Source of the DNA: Rhodopseudomonas pentothenatexigens
Lineage (GTDB): Bacteria > Pseudomonadota > Alphaproteobacteria > Rhizobiales > Xanthobacteraceae
NCBI RefSeq assembly: GCF_900218015.1
Contig: NZ_UFQQ01000012.1
Location: 62,001 to 126,000, forward strand
Direction: 5' to 3'
Length of the DNA: 64,000 bases
Each line of letters begins with the position of its first letter. Positions within the stretch are counted from its first letter, which is position 1. This document shows, one piece after another, positions 9,460 to 19,576 of this stretch. The position numbers and the translations under genes were made by a program. Below the pieces are notes generated by a model. It saw nothing but the letters and a program-made list of their open reading frames with translations. It was not told the origin of the DNA and ran no database searches.

Positions 9460-10395
9460 ATGCTGAAGGCCATGCTGCTCAGCTGCGCGGTCGCAGCCGC
9501 TACTGCTGCGTCGCCCGCTGTCGCCCAGGACTGGACCAAATCGAAATGGGGGCCGGACGACGAGATCGGCGCCGCCAACTATCTGACACCCGAATTGGCG
9601 CTGAAAGCCGCACAGCTGGTGAAGAACGGAAAGGTCTACGCTCTCGGCATTCCGGTCGACACCAAGACCCCCGCTTATCCGCCGCGCGGCTTCAAGATCA
9701 CCGTGGTGCAGCCCGGTCAGGCCGGCAATTCCGGCATGGGCCCGAGCAAGACCACCTACAATGACGACATCATCGAGGGTTGGGTCGGCGTCGGCAGCCA
9801 GATCGACGGGCTCGGACATATCGGCGTCGAGCACGTCTATTACAACGGCAACAAGATCGCCGATTTCGGCGATCCCACCGGCCTGAAGAAGCTCGGCATC
9901 GACAAGGTGCCGCCGATGGTGACGCGCGGCGTGCTGCTCGACATGGCGGCGCATTTCGGCACCGACGTGGTCAAGGAGGGCACCGCCTTCAACGTCAAGG
10001 AGATCGAGGAGGTCGCCAAGAAGCAGGGCGTCGAAATCCGCCAGGGCGACGTCGTGCTGTTTCACACCGGCTGGGTCAGCCTGATCGGCAAGGACGACAA
10101 GCGCTACAACAGCGGCGAGCCCGGTCTCGGGGTCGAGGGCGCGAAGTATCTGACCTCGAAGGGCGTGGTCGCGGTCGGTGCCGACACCTGGGGCCTCGAG
10201 GTGATTCCGTTCGAGAGCAAGAACGTGTTCGAGGTTCACCAGATCCTGCTGCCGATGAACGGCACCTACATCCTGGAAAACATGAACACCGCCGATCTCG
10301 CCAAGGACAAGGTCTACGAGTTCATGTTCGTGCTCGGCCAGCCCCGCTTCAAGGGCGCCGTGCAGAGCATGATCAACCCGGTCGCGATCCGGTGA
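9460..10395 (+). CDS. Exported cyclase-family (kynurenine formamidase-like) protein
   Basis: A 311-residue protein with a clear signal peptide (MLKAMLLSCAVAAATA, cleavage after AVA-Q near residue 22), then a cyclase-family domain (PF04199 type). The metal-binding motif is in GSQIDGLGHIGVE, with further His/Asp/Glu positions downstream (VLFHTGW, ADTWGLE). This family includes metal-dependent amidohydrolases such as kynurenine formamidase, but the periplasmic location and long length fit the uncharacterised exported subgroup. A GGGAG site precedes the ATG. The substrate is unknown. Confidence 0.88.
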   Translation: MLKAMLLSCAVAAATAASPAVAQDWTKSKWGPDDEIGAANYLTPELALKAAQLVKNGKVYALGIPVDTKTPAYPPRGFKITVVQPGQAGNSGMGPSKTTYNDDIIEGWVGVGSQIDGLGHIGVEHVYYNGNKIADFGDPTGLKKLGIDKVPPMVTRGVLLDMAAHFGTDVVKEGTAFNVKEIEEVAKKQGVEIRQGDVVLFHTGWVSLIGKDDKRYNSGEPGLGVEGAKYLTSKGVVAVGADTWGLEVIPFESKNVFEVHQILLPMNGTYILENMNTADLAKDKVYEFMFVLGQPRFKGAVQSMINPVAIR

Positions 10396-10405
10396 ACTGA
10401 AGAGA

Positions 10406-10436
10406 GCGGCGCGGCCTTAGACCAAAGCCGCGCCGC
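10406..10436 (+). terminator. Strong hairpin after the cyclase-family gene
   Basis: A perfect 10-bp stem (GCGGCGCGGC / GCCGCGCCGC) with an 11-base loop begins 11 bases after the stop codon. No T-run follows, so it is at best a partial terminator or an mRNA-stabilising 3' hairpin upstream of ruvX. Confidence 0.45.
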
Positions 10437-10480
10437 ACCCGGCTTTGCGCCGGCTCGATCCCGCATGCTATGCGGGCCTC

Positions 10481-10963
10481 ATGCCAGCCCTGATCCTTCC
10501 CCTGATCGAAGCCGCCGCGCATTGGCCGGCGCGCGGCGCCCTGCTCGGTCTCGACCTCGGCACCAAGACCATCGGCGTCGCGGCGTCCGATCCCGACCGC
10601 AGGCTCGCCACCGGCGTCGAGACCATCGCCCGCAAGGCGTTCACCGCCGATGCGGCCCGGCTGCTGACGCTCGCGGCCGAACGCACCGCCTGCGGCTTCG
10701 TGCTCGGCCTGCCGCTCAACATGGACGGCAGCGAAGGCCCGCGGGCGCAGTCGACCCGCGCCTTCGCCCGCAACCTCGCCAAGCTCACCGAGCTACCGAT
10801 CGGACTATGGGACGAACGACTGTCGACCGCCGCGGTCGAGCGCGAGCTGATCGCCAACGACGTCAGCCGCGCGAAACGAGCCAAGGTCATTGACGAGCAC
10901 GCGGCGATCTTCATCCTGCAGGGCGCGCTCGACCGTCTCGCGGCGCTGCGCCGCACCGAGTGA
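10481..10963 (+). CDS. ruvX: Putative pre-16S rRNA nuclease / Holliday junction resolvase-like RuvX
   Basis: A 160-residue YqgF-type RNase H-fold nuclease. Visible family motifs are LGLDLGTKTIGVA with the first catalytic Asp, LGLPLNMDGSEGPRAQ, WDERLST with the Asp/Glu pair, and VIDEHAAIFILQ with the last acidic residue. YqgF proteins finish the 5' end of 16S rRNA. The ATG at 10481 was preferred over one 36 bases upstream because the upstream residues are outside the family. The stop overlaps a possible GTG start of the next gene. Confidence 0.92.
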   Translation: MPALILPLIEAAAHWPARGALLGLDLGTKTIGVAASDPDRRLATGVETIARKAFTADAARLLTLAAERTACGFVLGLPLNMDGSEGPRAQSTRAFARNLAKLTELPIGLWDERLSTAAVERELIANDVSRAKRAKVIDEHAAIFILQGALDRLAALRRTE

Positions 10964-10983
10964 CCAGCGACGGGAACGATCCG

Positions 10984-11370
10984 ATGAATTGCGTGTGCGG
11001 CTCGGGAAAGACTTACGACGACTGCTGCGGTCCCCTGCTCGCCCGTACCCGGCCTGCTACCTCGCCGGAAGCGCTGATGCGCTCGCGCTACGCGGCCTAT
11101 GCGCTGAAGGATTTCGACTACATCGTCGAGACCACCGATCCGGATCGGCGCGATCTGATCGACCACGACGTCAACCGCGCCTGGATGGAGGAGTCGAGCT
11201 TCCTCGAATTGCGGGTGCTCGGCAGCAGCGAGAAAGGCAGCCGCGGCACCGTCGAGTTCATCGCCCGCTTCCGCCGCGGCGGCGCCCCGGAGCAGAGCCA
11301 TCATGAACGCTCGCAATTCCGCAAGGTTCGGGGCCGCTGGTACTTCTCGGAAGGCGAAGCGGTCGGCTGA
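10984..11370 (+). CDS. YchJ/UPF0225-like SEC-C motif protein
   Basis: A 128-residue protein with an amino-terminal SEC-C zinc motif (CVCGSGKTYDDCCGPLL) followed by the NTF2-like YchJ domain (TSPEALMRSRYAAYALKDFDYIVETT). This matches the UPF0225 family; the role is unknown, though SEC-C elements bind zinc and often protein partners. The ATG at 10984 fits the usual beginning; a GTG at 10960 overlapping the ruvX stop would add eight residues and imply tighter coupling. Confidence 0.88.
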   Translation: MNCVCGSGKTYDDCCGPLLARTRPATSPEALMRSRYAAYALKDFDYIVETTDPDRRDLIDHDVNRAWMEESSFLELRVLGSSEKGSRGTVEFIARFRRGGAPEQSHHERSQFRKVRGRWYFSEGEAVG

Positions 11371-11385
11371 GTGAGCGTCGAACTC

Positions 11386-11471
11386 CGTCATCGGGACGAG
11401 CGAAGCGACGAAGCGATTCAGAAACTCAGTGCACGGTGTCTCTGGATTGCTTCGCTTTGCTCGCAATGACG
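11386..11471. repeat. Dispersed palindromic repeat, copy 1 (type A)
   Basis: An imperfect long inverted repeat bounded by CGTCA and TGACG. The right arm (GGATTGCTTCGC, GCTCGCAATGACG) mirrors the left (CGAGCGAAGCGACGAAGCGAT). The same core recurs at 17365-17447 and 31848-31932. It lies between convergent genes. It looks like the short palindromic elements common between genes in Bradyrhizobium/Rhodopseudomonas. Confidence 0.8.
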
Positions 11472-11491
11472 TGATTGATGCACCAGCCGCC

Positions 11492-13141
11492 TCACATCTC
11501 CGGCAGTACGCGCCCCAACAATCCCTTGGCAATCTCGGTCGGGATATCGGCGGCGCCGTAAAGGCTCGCCGGCTCCGGCACCAGGCGGGTCCGGGCGAAC
11601 AGTTCGGCGTGCGGCGGGTGGATTTCGTTGAGCGCTGCCGCGGCGGCGAGCTTGGCCAGCATTTCCACGGCGAGCCGTGCGGTCCGCTCGTTGTCGACCT
11701 GCAGCAGCGCACGGGCGATCAGGCCGGCGGCGGCCGGACCGCCGGTCAGCCCCGAGGTATCCTGGATCAGCGCCTGCAACACCTCGGTGCCGGCGTCGCT
11801 CTCGCGCGACATCGCCCGCAGCACGTCGAGGCACATCACGTTGCCGGAGCCTTCCCAGATCGCATTGACCGGCGCCTCGCGATAGTGCCGCGCCAGGATG
11901 CCGTCTTCGACATAGCCGTTGCCGCCGAGGCACTCCATCGCTTCGTAGACGAACGGCGGCGCCGACTTGCAGATCCAGTATTTCACCGCCGGCGTCAGCA
12001 GCCGCATATAGGCGGCTTCGAGCGGATCGTTCGGCGCCTCGTCGAAAGCGCGGCACAGCCGCATCACCAGCGCCACCGAAGCCTCGACCTGCAGCGCCAT
12101 GTCGGCGAGCACCGACACCATCAGCGAATGATCTGCGAGACGCTTCTGGAACACGGTGCGATGGCGGGTGTGATGCAACGCATGCGCCAAGGACGACCGC
12201 ATCAGTCCGGCGGAGGCGATGGCGCAATCCTGGCGCGTGAGCTGCACCATCTGGATGATGGTGCGCACGCCACGGCCGGGATCGCCGACCGGCAGCGCAT
12301 AGGCGCCGGTGAACTCGACTTCCGACGACGCGTTGGAGCGGTTGCCGAGCTTGTCCTTGAGCCGTTGGAAGCGGATCTCGTTGACCGAACCGTCGGGCGC
12401 AAAGCGCGGCATGAAGAAACAGCTCAGGCCCTCGTCTGCCTGTGCCAGCACCAGAAACGCGTCGCACATCGGCGCCGACATGAACCATTTGTGGCCGACG
12501 ATGCGATAGGCGTCGCCGTCGCGGAACGCGCGCGTGGCGTTGGTACGCACGTCAGTGCCGCCCTGCTTCTCGGTCATGCCCATGCCGATGCTCATGCCGC
12601 GCTTGGCGTTCCATGGCGCGAAGCTCGGATCGTACTGACGGGTGCCGAGCACCGGCATCACCCGCGCCAGCAGGTCCGGCTGGGCGCCGAGCGCTGCGAC
12701 CGAAGCGCGGGTCATCGTCACCGGGCAGAGATGGCCGGTCTCCACCTGAGCAGCCATGTAAAACTTCGCCGCGCGCACCACTTCCGAGGCGTTGCCGGCG
12801 GACTTGCCGTGCGCGTCCCAGGTGGAGTTGTGCAGGCCGGCCTTGAAGCTCTCGGCCATCAGTTCGTGATACGACGGATGGAATTCGACCTGATCGCGGC
12901 GGACGCCCTTGGCGTCGAAGGTCTTCAGCCTCGGGGTGTATTCGTTGGCGAGGCGGCCGCGCTCGGCCATCTCGGTGGTGCCCCATGCCTTGCCGAAGGC
13001 TTCGAGTTCGACATGGGCGTTGGCGCCCTGATTGAAGGTCACCGCCTCGAGCAGCGGCCGGTCGGCGCCAAACAGGTCGAGATCCGGGAGCGGCGGCGAC
13101 TGGTTGAACACCTCGTGGGTGGCGAAGGAAGGCTGCGTCAT
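11492..13141 (-). CDS. AidB-type acyl-CoA dehydrogenase
   Basis: A 549-residue flavoprotein of the AidB branch of acyl-CoA dehydrogenases. It has the long amino extension (VFNQSPPLPDLDLFGADRPL), the GMSIGMGMTEKQGGTDVR flavin-binding region, and the ECLGGNGYVEDGILARHYREAPVNAIWEGSGNV signature, whose residues match AidB. AidB is linked to alkylation-damage response and binds DNA in E. coli; others act as isovaleryl-CoA dehydrogenases. The ATG at 13141 has an AGGA site; the upstream in-frame ATG adds 11 unlikely residues. It stands alone, with no ada or alkB gene nearby. Confidence 0.93.
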   Translation of the reverse strand: MTQPSFATHEVFNQSPPLPDLDLFGADRPLLEAVTFNQGANAHVELEAFGKAWGTTEMAERGRLANEYTPRLKTFDAKGVRRDQVEFHPSYHELMAESFKAGLHNSTWDAHGKSAGNASEVVRAAKFYMAAQVETGHLCPVTMTRASVAALGAQPDLLARVMPVLGTRQYDPSFAPWNAKRGMSIGMGMTEKQGGTDVRTNATRAFRDGDAYRIVGHKWFMSAPMCDAFLVLAQADEGLSCFFMPRFAPDGSVNEIRFQRLKDKLGNRSNASSEVEFTGAYALPVGDPGRGVRTIIQMVQLTRQDCAIASAGLMRSSLAHALHHTRHRTVFQKRLADHSLMVSVLADMALQVEASVALVMRLCRAFDEAPNDPLEAAYMRLLTPAVKYWICKSAPPFVYEAMECLGGNGYVEDGILARHYREAPVNAIWEGSGNVMCLDVLRAMSRESDAGTEVLQALIQDTSGLTGGPAAAGLIARALLQVDNERTARLAVEMLAKLAAAAALNEIHPPHAELFARTRLVPEPASLYGAADIPTEIAKGLLGRVLPEM

Positions 13142-13219
13142 GTCGGTCCTGGAGCGATGCGGATTCGCGCGCATGTTACGCAGAAAACCGCCCCGAGGAC
13201 ACGCCGGATCGCCGCCGCC

Positions 13220-14851
13220 TCACTTCATCCGTTCGCGCGCCGCCTTGAAGCCGGTGACGAACCGCGCCAGCGTCTGCGAGGTGGCGCCGCGCGGCAGCAT
13301 CACTTCGATCAACGAAAATACCCCTCGCCGCTCGACCGCGCGCTGCAGCGCGGCGGCGAGTTCGGCGCGCGTCGTGACCCGCTCGCCGACGCCGCCGATC
13401 GACTTGGCGATATCGGCGAAATGCCAGTCGTCGAGATCGTTGAACTTCGACTCCGGCTGGAACACCCGCAGCATTTCCCAGCTGCAATTGTTGAACAGCA
13501 CCACGATCGGATCGAGCCCGTAGCGCTTGCAATTGCCGAGTTCCCAGCCGGTCATCTGGAACGCGCCGTCGCCGACCAGCACCAGCGGCCGCAGCCCGGT
13601 CGCGGCGACGCCGATGCCGGCGGGCACGCCGAACCCCATGCCTGCGTAGTATCCCGGGGCCGCCAACGCGGTGTTGTCGATCTCCATCGCGGTGAACAGG
13701 CAATCGCCGATGTCGGCCGTCATCGGCATCTTGCCGTGGCGGTCGAACAGATCGTTGATCGCGGTGGCGATATCGGACGGCGCGATCGGCGAGGCATCGG
13801 CCGCGAGCCCGCGCGGATAGGCCATGCCCTTGCCGGCGTTGCGCGGCCGCGGCGGATGCTGATCGGCGTGGGCGTCGAGCCCTGAGATCAGATCGGCCAG
13901 CGGCAGGTCGCGATAGACGTGGTGGCCGATCTGCACCTCGCGCCCGGTCGCCAGCACGGTCCGGCGCGGATCGGTCATGTTCGAAGACAGCGCGAAATTG
14001 GTATCGGACAGGATGACGCCGAACATCAGCACCAGGTCGGCGCCCTCGACCAGCGCCGACAAGTCGGGATCGCCGGCGGCGCCGAGATAGGTGCCGGCCA
14101 CCACGTCGTCGTCGCCTTCGAGCAGGCCGCGGCCCATGAATGTCGTCACCACCGGCAGGCCGAGCTTCCGGGCGAGCGCCCCCACCTGCTGCTCGACGCC
14201 GTAGCGGCGGATCTCGACGTCGACCACCATCACCGGCGACTTCGCCTTGGCGATCCGCGCCAGAATCTCCTCGGCGCATTCGTCGCGCGCGCCGGCATCG
14301 GCCTCGCGCCGCGGCAGCTTCGGCACCGGGTCGACCTTGGCGTCGACCATGTCGCGGGGAAACTCGATGTACACCGGCAGCGACAGTTCCAGCGCGCTGC
14401 GCAGCACCCGGGCGATCTCGGCCGGCGCGGTCGCCGGGTCGGTCAGCACCGCCTGATCGCAGGTGACCTCCTTGAATACCGCAAGCTGGGTGTCGACGGT
14501 CCGCACCTGATGATGCAGCAGATAGCCGCTGGTGCGCTCGCGCGCCCCCGGCGCGCCGGCGATCACCACCACCGGCGAGCGCTCCGCATAGGCGCCGGCG
14601 ATCGAGTTGACGAGATTGAAGGCGCCGGCGCCGTAGGTCACCACCGCGACGCCGATGCTGCCGCGATAGCGTGAGGCCGCATCCGCCGCGAACCCGACCG
14701 CCGGCTCGTGGCTCAGCGTGAAATACGGCAGGGTGCCGCTTTCCTCGATCACCTTGAAGAACGGCAGCACGAAGTCGCCGGGGATCCCGAAAATCTCCCG
14801 GGCACCATGATCCTCGAGGGCGTCGAGCAGCGCGGTCGCAAGCGTCGGCAT
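13220..14851 (-). CDS. ThDP-dependent 2-oxo acid decarboxylase (indole/phenylpyruvate type)
   Basis: A 543-residue thiamine diphosphate enzyme. Residues about 1-170 are the Pyr domain (GIPGDFVLPFF, LSHEPAVGFAADAASRY with the cofactor-activating Glu), followed by the central domain and a PP domain with the GDGAFQMTGWELGN...FNNCSWE metal/ThDP motif. The overall pattern, including DYRH-like HHQVRTVDTQ and the LVLVGDGAFQ region, fits indole- or phenylpyruvate decarboxylases rather than acetolactate synthases. It may feed indole-acetic acid or fusel acid routes. The ATG at 14851 has a GGAG site six bases upstream. Confidence 0.88.
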   Translation of the reverse strand: MPTLATALLDALEDHGAREIFGIPGDFVLPFFKVIEESGTLPYFTLSHEPAVGFAADAASRYRGSIGVAVVTYGAGAFNLVNSIAGAYAERSPVVVIAGAPGARERTSGYLLHHQVRTVDTQLAVFKEVTCDQAVLTDPATAPAEIARVLRSALELSLPVYIEFPRDMVDAKVDPVPKLPRREADAGARDECAEEILARIAKAKSPVMVVDVEIRRYGVEQQVGALARKLGLPVVTTFMGRGLLEGDDDVVAGTYLGAAGDPDLSALVEGADLVLMFGVILSDTNFALSSNMTDPRRTVLATGREVQIGHHVYRDLPLADLISGLDAHADQHPPRPRNAGKGMAYPRGLAADASPIAPSDIATAINDLFDRHGKMPMTADIGDCLFTAMEIDNTALAAPGYYAGMGFGVPAGIGVAATGLRPLVLVGDGAFQMTGWELGNCKRYGLDPIVVLFNNCSWEMLRVFQPESKFNDLDDWHFADIAKSIGGVGERVTTRAELAAALQRAVERRGVFSLIEVMLPRGATSQTLARFVTGFKAARERMK

Positions 14852-15042
14852 GGCAGCTCCTGGATGGGCACAAAGGGGCCGGACCGATTTACCAGAGCTT
14901 GCGACTTTCGACCAACCGCACGCCATGATCACGCCCGGCACAGCGGAAATGCCGGCGGTTCGATAACGCCGGGGGATTATTCCAGGCCCAGCCCCGTTGT
15001 CGCTTGCCCGGCTATCCAACTCTCCCTATAGCTCTTGCTTTA

Positions 15043-15996
<954 letters not shown>

Positions 15997-16015
15997 TGCC
16001 GGAACGGGAAACACC

Positions 16016-17317
16016 ATGCTGACCGACCCCCGCCCGATCCTGCTCGCCAATGCCCGCCTGATCGACCCCTCGCGCGACTTCGACGGGATCGGCGACGTGC
16101 TGATCGCCGATGGCGTGATCCGCGATGCCCGCCGCGGCATCGGCGCCGCCGGCGTCCCCGAAGGCACCGACATCGTCAATTGCGCCGGCATGGTCGTCGC
16201 CCCCGGCCTGGTCGACATGCGCGCCTTCGTCGGCGAGCCCGGTGCCAGCCACCGCGAGACCTTTGCATCGGCCAGCCAGGCCGCGGCCGCCGGCGGCATC
16301 ACCACCATCGTCTGCCAGCCCAACACCAGCCCGGTGATCGACAATTCGGCGACGGTCGACTTCGTGATGCGCCGCGCCCGCGACACCGCGATCGTCAACA
16401 TCCAGCCGATGGCGGCGATCACCAAGGGACTGGGCGGCGCCGAAATGACCGAGATCGGCCTGCTCAAGGCCGCCGGCGCGGTGGCGTTCAGCGACGGCGA
16501 CCTCAGCATCACCAACGCCCAGGTGATGCGCCGGGCGCTGACCTACGCCCGCGACTTCGACGCGCTGATCGTGCATCACACCGAGGACCCCGATCTGGTC
16601 GGCGAAGGCGTGATGAACGAGGGCGAATTCGCCACCCGGCTCGGCCTCGCCGGGATTCCCAACGCCGCCGAAACGGTGATGCTGGAGCGCGACATCCGCC
16701 TGGTGATGCTGACCGGCGGCCGCTACCACGCCGCGTCACTGACCTGCATCGAGTCGCTGGAGATCATGCGGCGCGCCCGCGATCTCGGCCTGCCGGTGTC
16801 GGCGTCGGTGTCGATCAACCACGTCGCGCTGAACGAGAACGACATCGGGCCGTATCGCACCTTCCTGAAGCTGGCGCCGCCGCTGCGCACCGAGGACGAC
16901 CGCAAGGCGCTGATCGCGGCGCTGGCCTCAGGGCTGATCGACGTGGTGATGTCGGACCACAATCCGCAGGACGTCGAGGTCAAGCGACTGCCGTTCGCCG
17001 AGGCTGCCGCCGGCGCGATCGGGCTGGAGACGATGCTGCCGGCCGGCCTGCGGCTGGTGCACGCCGGCGAGCTCGATCTGCTGACGCTGATCCGCGCGAT
17101 GTCGACCCGTCCGGCCGAACTGCTCGGCCTGCCCGGTGGCACGCTGCGCGCCGGCAGCCCGGCCGACCTGATCGTGATCGATCCCGAGGTACCGTGGCTG
17201 GTCGATCCGGACGAATTGAAATCGAAGTGCAAGAACACCCCGTTCGACGAGGCGCGGTTCTCCGGCCGGGTGACCCGCACCATCGTCGGCGGTCGGACGG
17301 TCTATGAGCATGTGTGA
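16016..17317 (+). CDS. Dihydroorotase-like protein, probably catalytically inactive (PyrC'/PyrX type)
   Basis: A 433-residue amidohydrolase-fold protein coupled to pyrB. Global similarity to type I dihydroorotase is clear (ITTIVCQPNTSPVIDN, SDHNPQDVEVKRLPFAEAAAGAIGLET). The metal-binding His-x-His after the first strand is replaced by Arg69-Ala-Phe71 within VDMRAFVGEPG, the Arg of the usual REPG is Gly, and the later His before the S/T-rich ST motif reads YHAASLT with Ser at the ligand position. It is therefore likely a non-catalytic ATCase partner, as for Pseudomonas pyrC'. A genuine pyrC would be needed elsewhere in the genome. Confidence 0.88.
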   Translation: MLTDPRPILLANARLIDPSRDFDGIGDVLIADGVIRDARRGIGAAGVPEGTDIVNCAGMVVAPGLVDMRAFVGEPGASHRETFASASQAAAAGGITTIVCQPNTSPVIDNSATVDFVMRRARDTAIVNIQPMAAITKGLGGAEMTEIGLLKAAGAVAFSDGDLSITNAQVMRRALTYARDFDALIVHHTEDPDLVGEGVMNEGEFATRLGLAGIPNAAETVMLERDIRLVMLTGGRYHAASLTCIESLEIMRRARDLGLPVSASVSINHVALNENDIGPYRTFLKLAPPLRTEDDRKALIAALASGLIDVVMSDHNPQDVEVKRLPFAEAAAGAIGLETMLPAGLRLVHAGELDLLTLIRAMSTRPAELLGLPGGTLRAGSPADLIVIDPEVPWLVDPDELKSKCKNTPFDEARFSGRVTRTIVGGRTVYEHV

Positions 17318-17364
17318 GATTTGAAGGCTGGTTGAGTCAGCCGCTTGAACTAGGCCTTTCGATC

Positions 17365-17447
17365 CGTCATTGCGAGCGCAGCGAAGCAATCCAGAGATGC
17401 CGAGCACGGAATTGGATTGCTTCGTCGCTTCGCTCCTCGCAATGACG
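17365..17447. repeat. Dispersed palindromic repeat, copy 2 (type A)
   Basis: The best-formed copy: left arm CGTCATTGCGAGCGCAGCGA and right arm with GCTTCGCTCCTCGCAATGACG pair almost throughout, with AGCAATCC/GGATTGCTT extending the stem. It sits in the gap between the dihydroorotase homologue and plsY and may affect read-through. Confidence 0.85.
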
Positions 17448-17494
17448 GGGAGAGTCTGACTTTATTGCCGCGCTAGAGTGTTTGGAGAGTTGTG

Positions 17495-18103
17495 ATGATC
17501 GGGATCTACATCGCCGCGCTGGTGATCGGTTATCTGTTCGGCTCGATTCCGTTCGGCCTGATCCTCACCAGGCTCGCCGGCACCCAGGATCTGCGCTCGA
17601 TCGGCTCCGGCAATATCGGCGCCACCAACGTGCTGCGCACCGGCCGCAAGGGCCTCGCCGCGGCGACGCTGCTGCTCGACGCGCTGAAGGGCACCGCCGC
17701 GGTGATCCTCGCCGCCTATCTCGCCGCCGGCACCGACGCGATCGCCGCCAATGCCGCGATGCTGGCGGCGCTCGGCGCCTTCGTCGGCCACCTGTTTCCG
17801 GTGTGGCTGAAGTTCAAGGGCGGCAAGGGCGTCGCCGTCTATATCGGCGTGCTGATCGGCCTGTTCTGGCCGGCCGCGATCGTGTTCTGCCTGATGTGGC
17901 TGGCGACCGCCTTCACCTCGCGCTATTCGTCGCTGTCGGCGCTGGTGGCGAGCTTCGTCACCCCGATCTTCCTGTGGTGGTTCGGCCATGCCGCCCTCGC
18001 CTCGCTGTTCGCGGTGCTCACCCTGCTGCTGTTCTGGATGCACCGCGAGAACATCAAGCGGCTGCAGGCCGGCACCGAGAGCAAGATCGGGCAGAAGAAG
18101 TAA
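17495..18103 (+). CDS. plsY: Acyl-phosphate glycerol-3-phosphate acyltransferase PlsY
   Basis: A 202-residue membrane acyltransferase with about five hydrophobic helices. The three cytoplasmic active-site motifs are present: [25 protein letters not shown] (glycerol-3-phosphate binding) and KFKGGKGVA. It transfers acyl groups from acyl-phosphate in the first step of phospholipid synthesis. A GGAG site precedes the ATG at 17495; a GTG immediately before it is possible. dprA begins 74 bp downstream on the same strand. Confidence 0.95.
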   Translation: MIGIYIAALVIGYLFGSIPFGLILTRLAGTQDLRSIGSGNIGATNVLRTGRKGLAAATLLLDALKGTAAVILAAYLAAGTDAIAANAAMLAALGAFVGHLFPVWLKFKGGKGVAVYIGVLIGLFWPAAIVFCLMWLATAFTSRYSSLSALVASFVTPIFLWWFGHAALASLFAVLTLLLFWMHRENIKRLQAGTESKIGQKK

Positions 18104-18177
18104 GGCTGGATCGCCAGCTTCCGCCTTCGTCGACCTTGTCCACACGTTAAAGTTGCGCAACACTCCCGCTCGCGGGG

Positions 18178-19320
18178 GTGGATGTGGGTGAGCGTGGCAG
18201 CGATCAGGGGACGACCGTCCTCACCGAGGCGCAGCGGATCGACTGGCTGCGGCTGATCCGCGCCGACAATGTCGGCCCTCGCACCTTTCGGTCGCTGATC
18301 AATCATTTCGGCTCGGCGCGTGTGGCGCTGGAGCGGTTGCCGGAGCTGGCGCGGCGGGGTGGTGCGGCGCGGGCCGGACGCATCCCATCCGAGGACGAAG
18401 CGCGGCGCGAGATCGAGGGCGGCCGCCGGATCGGCGTCGAGCTGGTGGCACCGGGCGAGGCCGGATATCCGCTTCGACTTGCGACCATCGACGATGCACC
18501 GCCGCTGCTCGGAGTCCACGCCCTGCCTGATGCGCTCGCCGTGATGGCACGGCCGATGATCGGAATCGTCGGCTCGCGCAACGCCTCTGGCGCCGGACTG
18601 AAATTCGCCGGCCAGCTCGCCGCCGATCTCGGCGCGGCCGGCTTCGTGGTGATCTCCGGCCTCGCCCGCGGCATCGACCAGGCGGCGCATCGCGCCAGCC
18701 TGCAAAGCGGCACCGTTGCGGTGCTGGCCGGCGGCCACGACAAGATCTATCCGGCCGAGCACGAGGACCTGCTGCTCGACATCATCCAGGCCCGCGGCGC
18801 CGCGATCTCCGAGATGCCGCTCGGCCATATACCGCGCGGCAAGGATTTTCCCCGCCGCAACCGGCTGATCTCGGGCGCTGCGGTCGGGGTCGCGGTCATC
18901 GAGGCCGCCTATCGCTCCGGCTCGCTGATCACCGCCCGCCGCGCCGCCGACCAGGGCCGCGAGGTGTTCGCCGTGCCCGGCTCGCCGCTCGACCCGCGCG
19001 CCGCCGGCACCAACGACCTGATCAAGCAGGGCGCTACCCTGATCACCTCGGCGGCCGACATCGTGCAGGCGGTTGCGCCGATCCTGGATCGGCCGATCGA
19101 GATCCCGAGCCGGGAGCCGGATCACGCCCCGATCGCTGGCGAGCCCGATACCGGTGATCGCACCCAAATCCTCGCGCTGCTGGGACCGAGCCCAATCGGA
19201 ATCGACGACCTGATCCGCCTCTCCGGCATTGCGCCGGCTGTGGTCCGGACGGTGCTGCTGGAGCTCGAACTCGCCGGGCGGCTGGAGCGCCATGGCGGAT
19301 CGCTGGTATCGCTGAGCTAG
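18178..19320 (+). CDS. dprA: DNA-processing protein DprA
   Basis: About 380 residues. An amino-terminal helix-hairpin region ([25 protein letters not shown]) is followed by the Rossmann-like DprA core with [53 protein letters not shown] and RNRLISGAA, and a carboxy-terminal winged-helix segment ([20 protein letters not shown]). DprA loads RecA on incoming single-stranded DNA. The start is uncertain: GTG at 18178 or GTG at 18184, neither with a strong ribosome site. Confidence 0.93.
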   Translation: MDVGERGSDQGTTVLTEAQRIDWLRLIRADNVGPRTFRSLINHFGSARVALERLPELARRGGAARAGRIPSEDEARREIEGGRRIGVELVAPGEAGYPLRLATIDDAPPLLGVHALPDALAVMARPMIGIVGSRNASGAGLKFAGQLAADLGAAGFVVISGLARGIDQAAHRASLQSGTVAVLAGGHDKIYPAEHEDLLLDIIQARGAAISEMPLGHIPRGKDFPRRNRLISGAAVGVAVIEAAYRSGSLITARRAADQGREVFAVPGSPLDPRAAGTNDLIKQGATLITSAADIVQAVAPILDRPIEIPSREPDHAPIAGEPDTGDRTQILALLGPSPIGIDDLIRLSGIAPAVVRTVLLELELAGRLERHGGSLVSLS

Positions 19321-19335
19321 GCGCGAACGGCTCCC

Positions 19336-19371
19336 AAAAAGCCAACGGCCCGAAGCGGTGAGCTTCGAGCC
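19336..19371 (-). terminator. Hairpin with T-run ending the small-protein unit
   Basis: A 10-bp stem (GGCTCGAAGC / GCTTCGGGCC on the minus strand, one G-T pair) is followed six bases later by TTTTT. It is oriented to end transcription of the minus-strand small genes at 19437-19792 and lies just beyond the convergent dprA stop. Confidence 0.5.
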
Positions 19372-19436
19372 ATTGTCCAGGAGCAGACGTACATCCGGCC
19401 CGCCCCGACGTTCGAATCGTGAACTGGTTCGGTTAA

Positions 19437-19538
19437 TTAAACGTAAATCGCAACCGCTTCGTGACAGCAGGGCCCCGTTGGGACGCCGGGGACCTTGCCG
19501 CTTGCCTGCAGGCTCACCCGAAACTTGAAGGTCGTCAT
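19437..19538 (-). CDS. 33-residue peptide, unknown function
   Basis: A short frame of 33 codons plus TAA, beginning MTTFKFRVSLQ and ending CCHEAVAIYV. An AAAGGA ribosome site lies five bases before the ATG, better than many accepted genes here. It starts 38 bases after the 71-residue gene on the same strand and is followed by a hairpin with a T-run. The adjacent Cys-Cys and Gly/Pro-rich centre (GKVPGVPTGPCC) are notable. Coding status is inferred from position, ribosome site and terminator; no relative is recognised. Confidence 0.5.
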   Translation of the reverse strand: MTTFKFRVSLQASGKVPGVPTGPCCHEAVAIYV

Positions 19539-19576
19539 AAACATCCTTTTTGAATCAACCGGATGAAGGAATCAGC

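Noticed and set aside
11429-13885. An 818-codon plus-strand open frame opposite the acyl-CoA dehydrogenase
   Set aside because: It spans two real minus-strand genes and a repeat; the composition (His/Arg/Gly-rich) is typical of antisense frames.
13220-14851. Acetolactate synthase as the identity of the ThDP enzyme
   Set aside because: No small-subunit gene is adjacent, and the sequence around the active-site Glu and the PP motif fits 2-oxo acid decarboxylases better.
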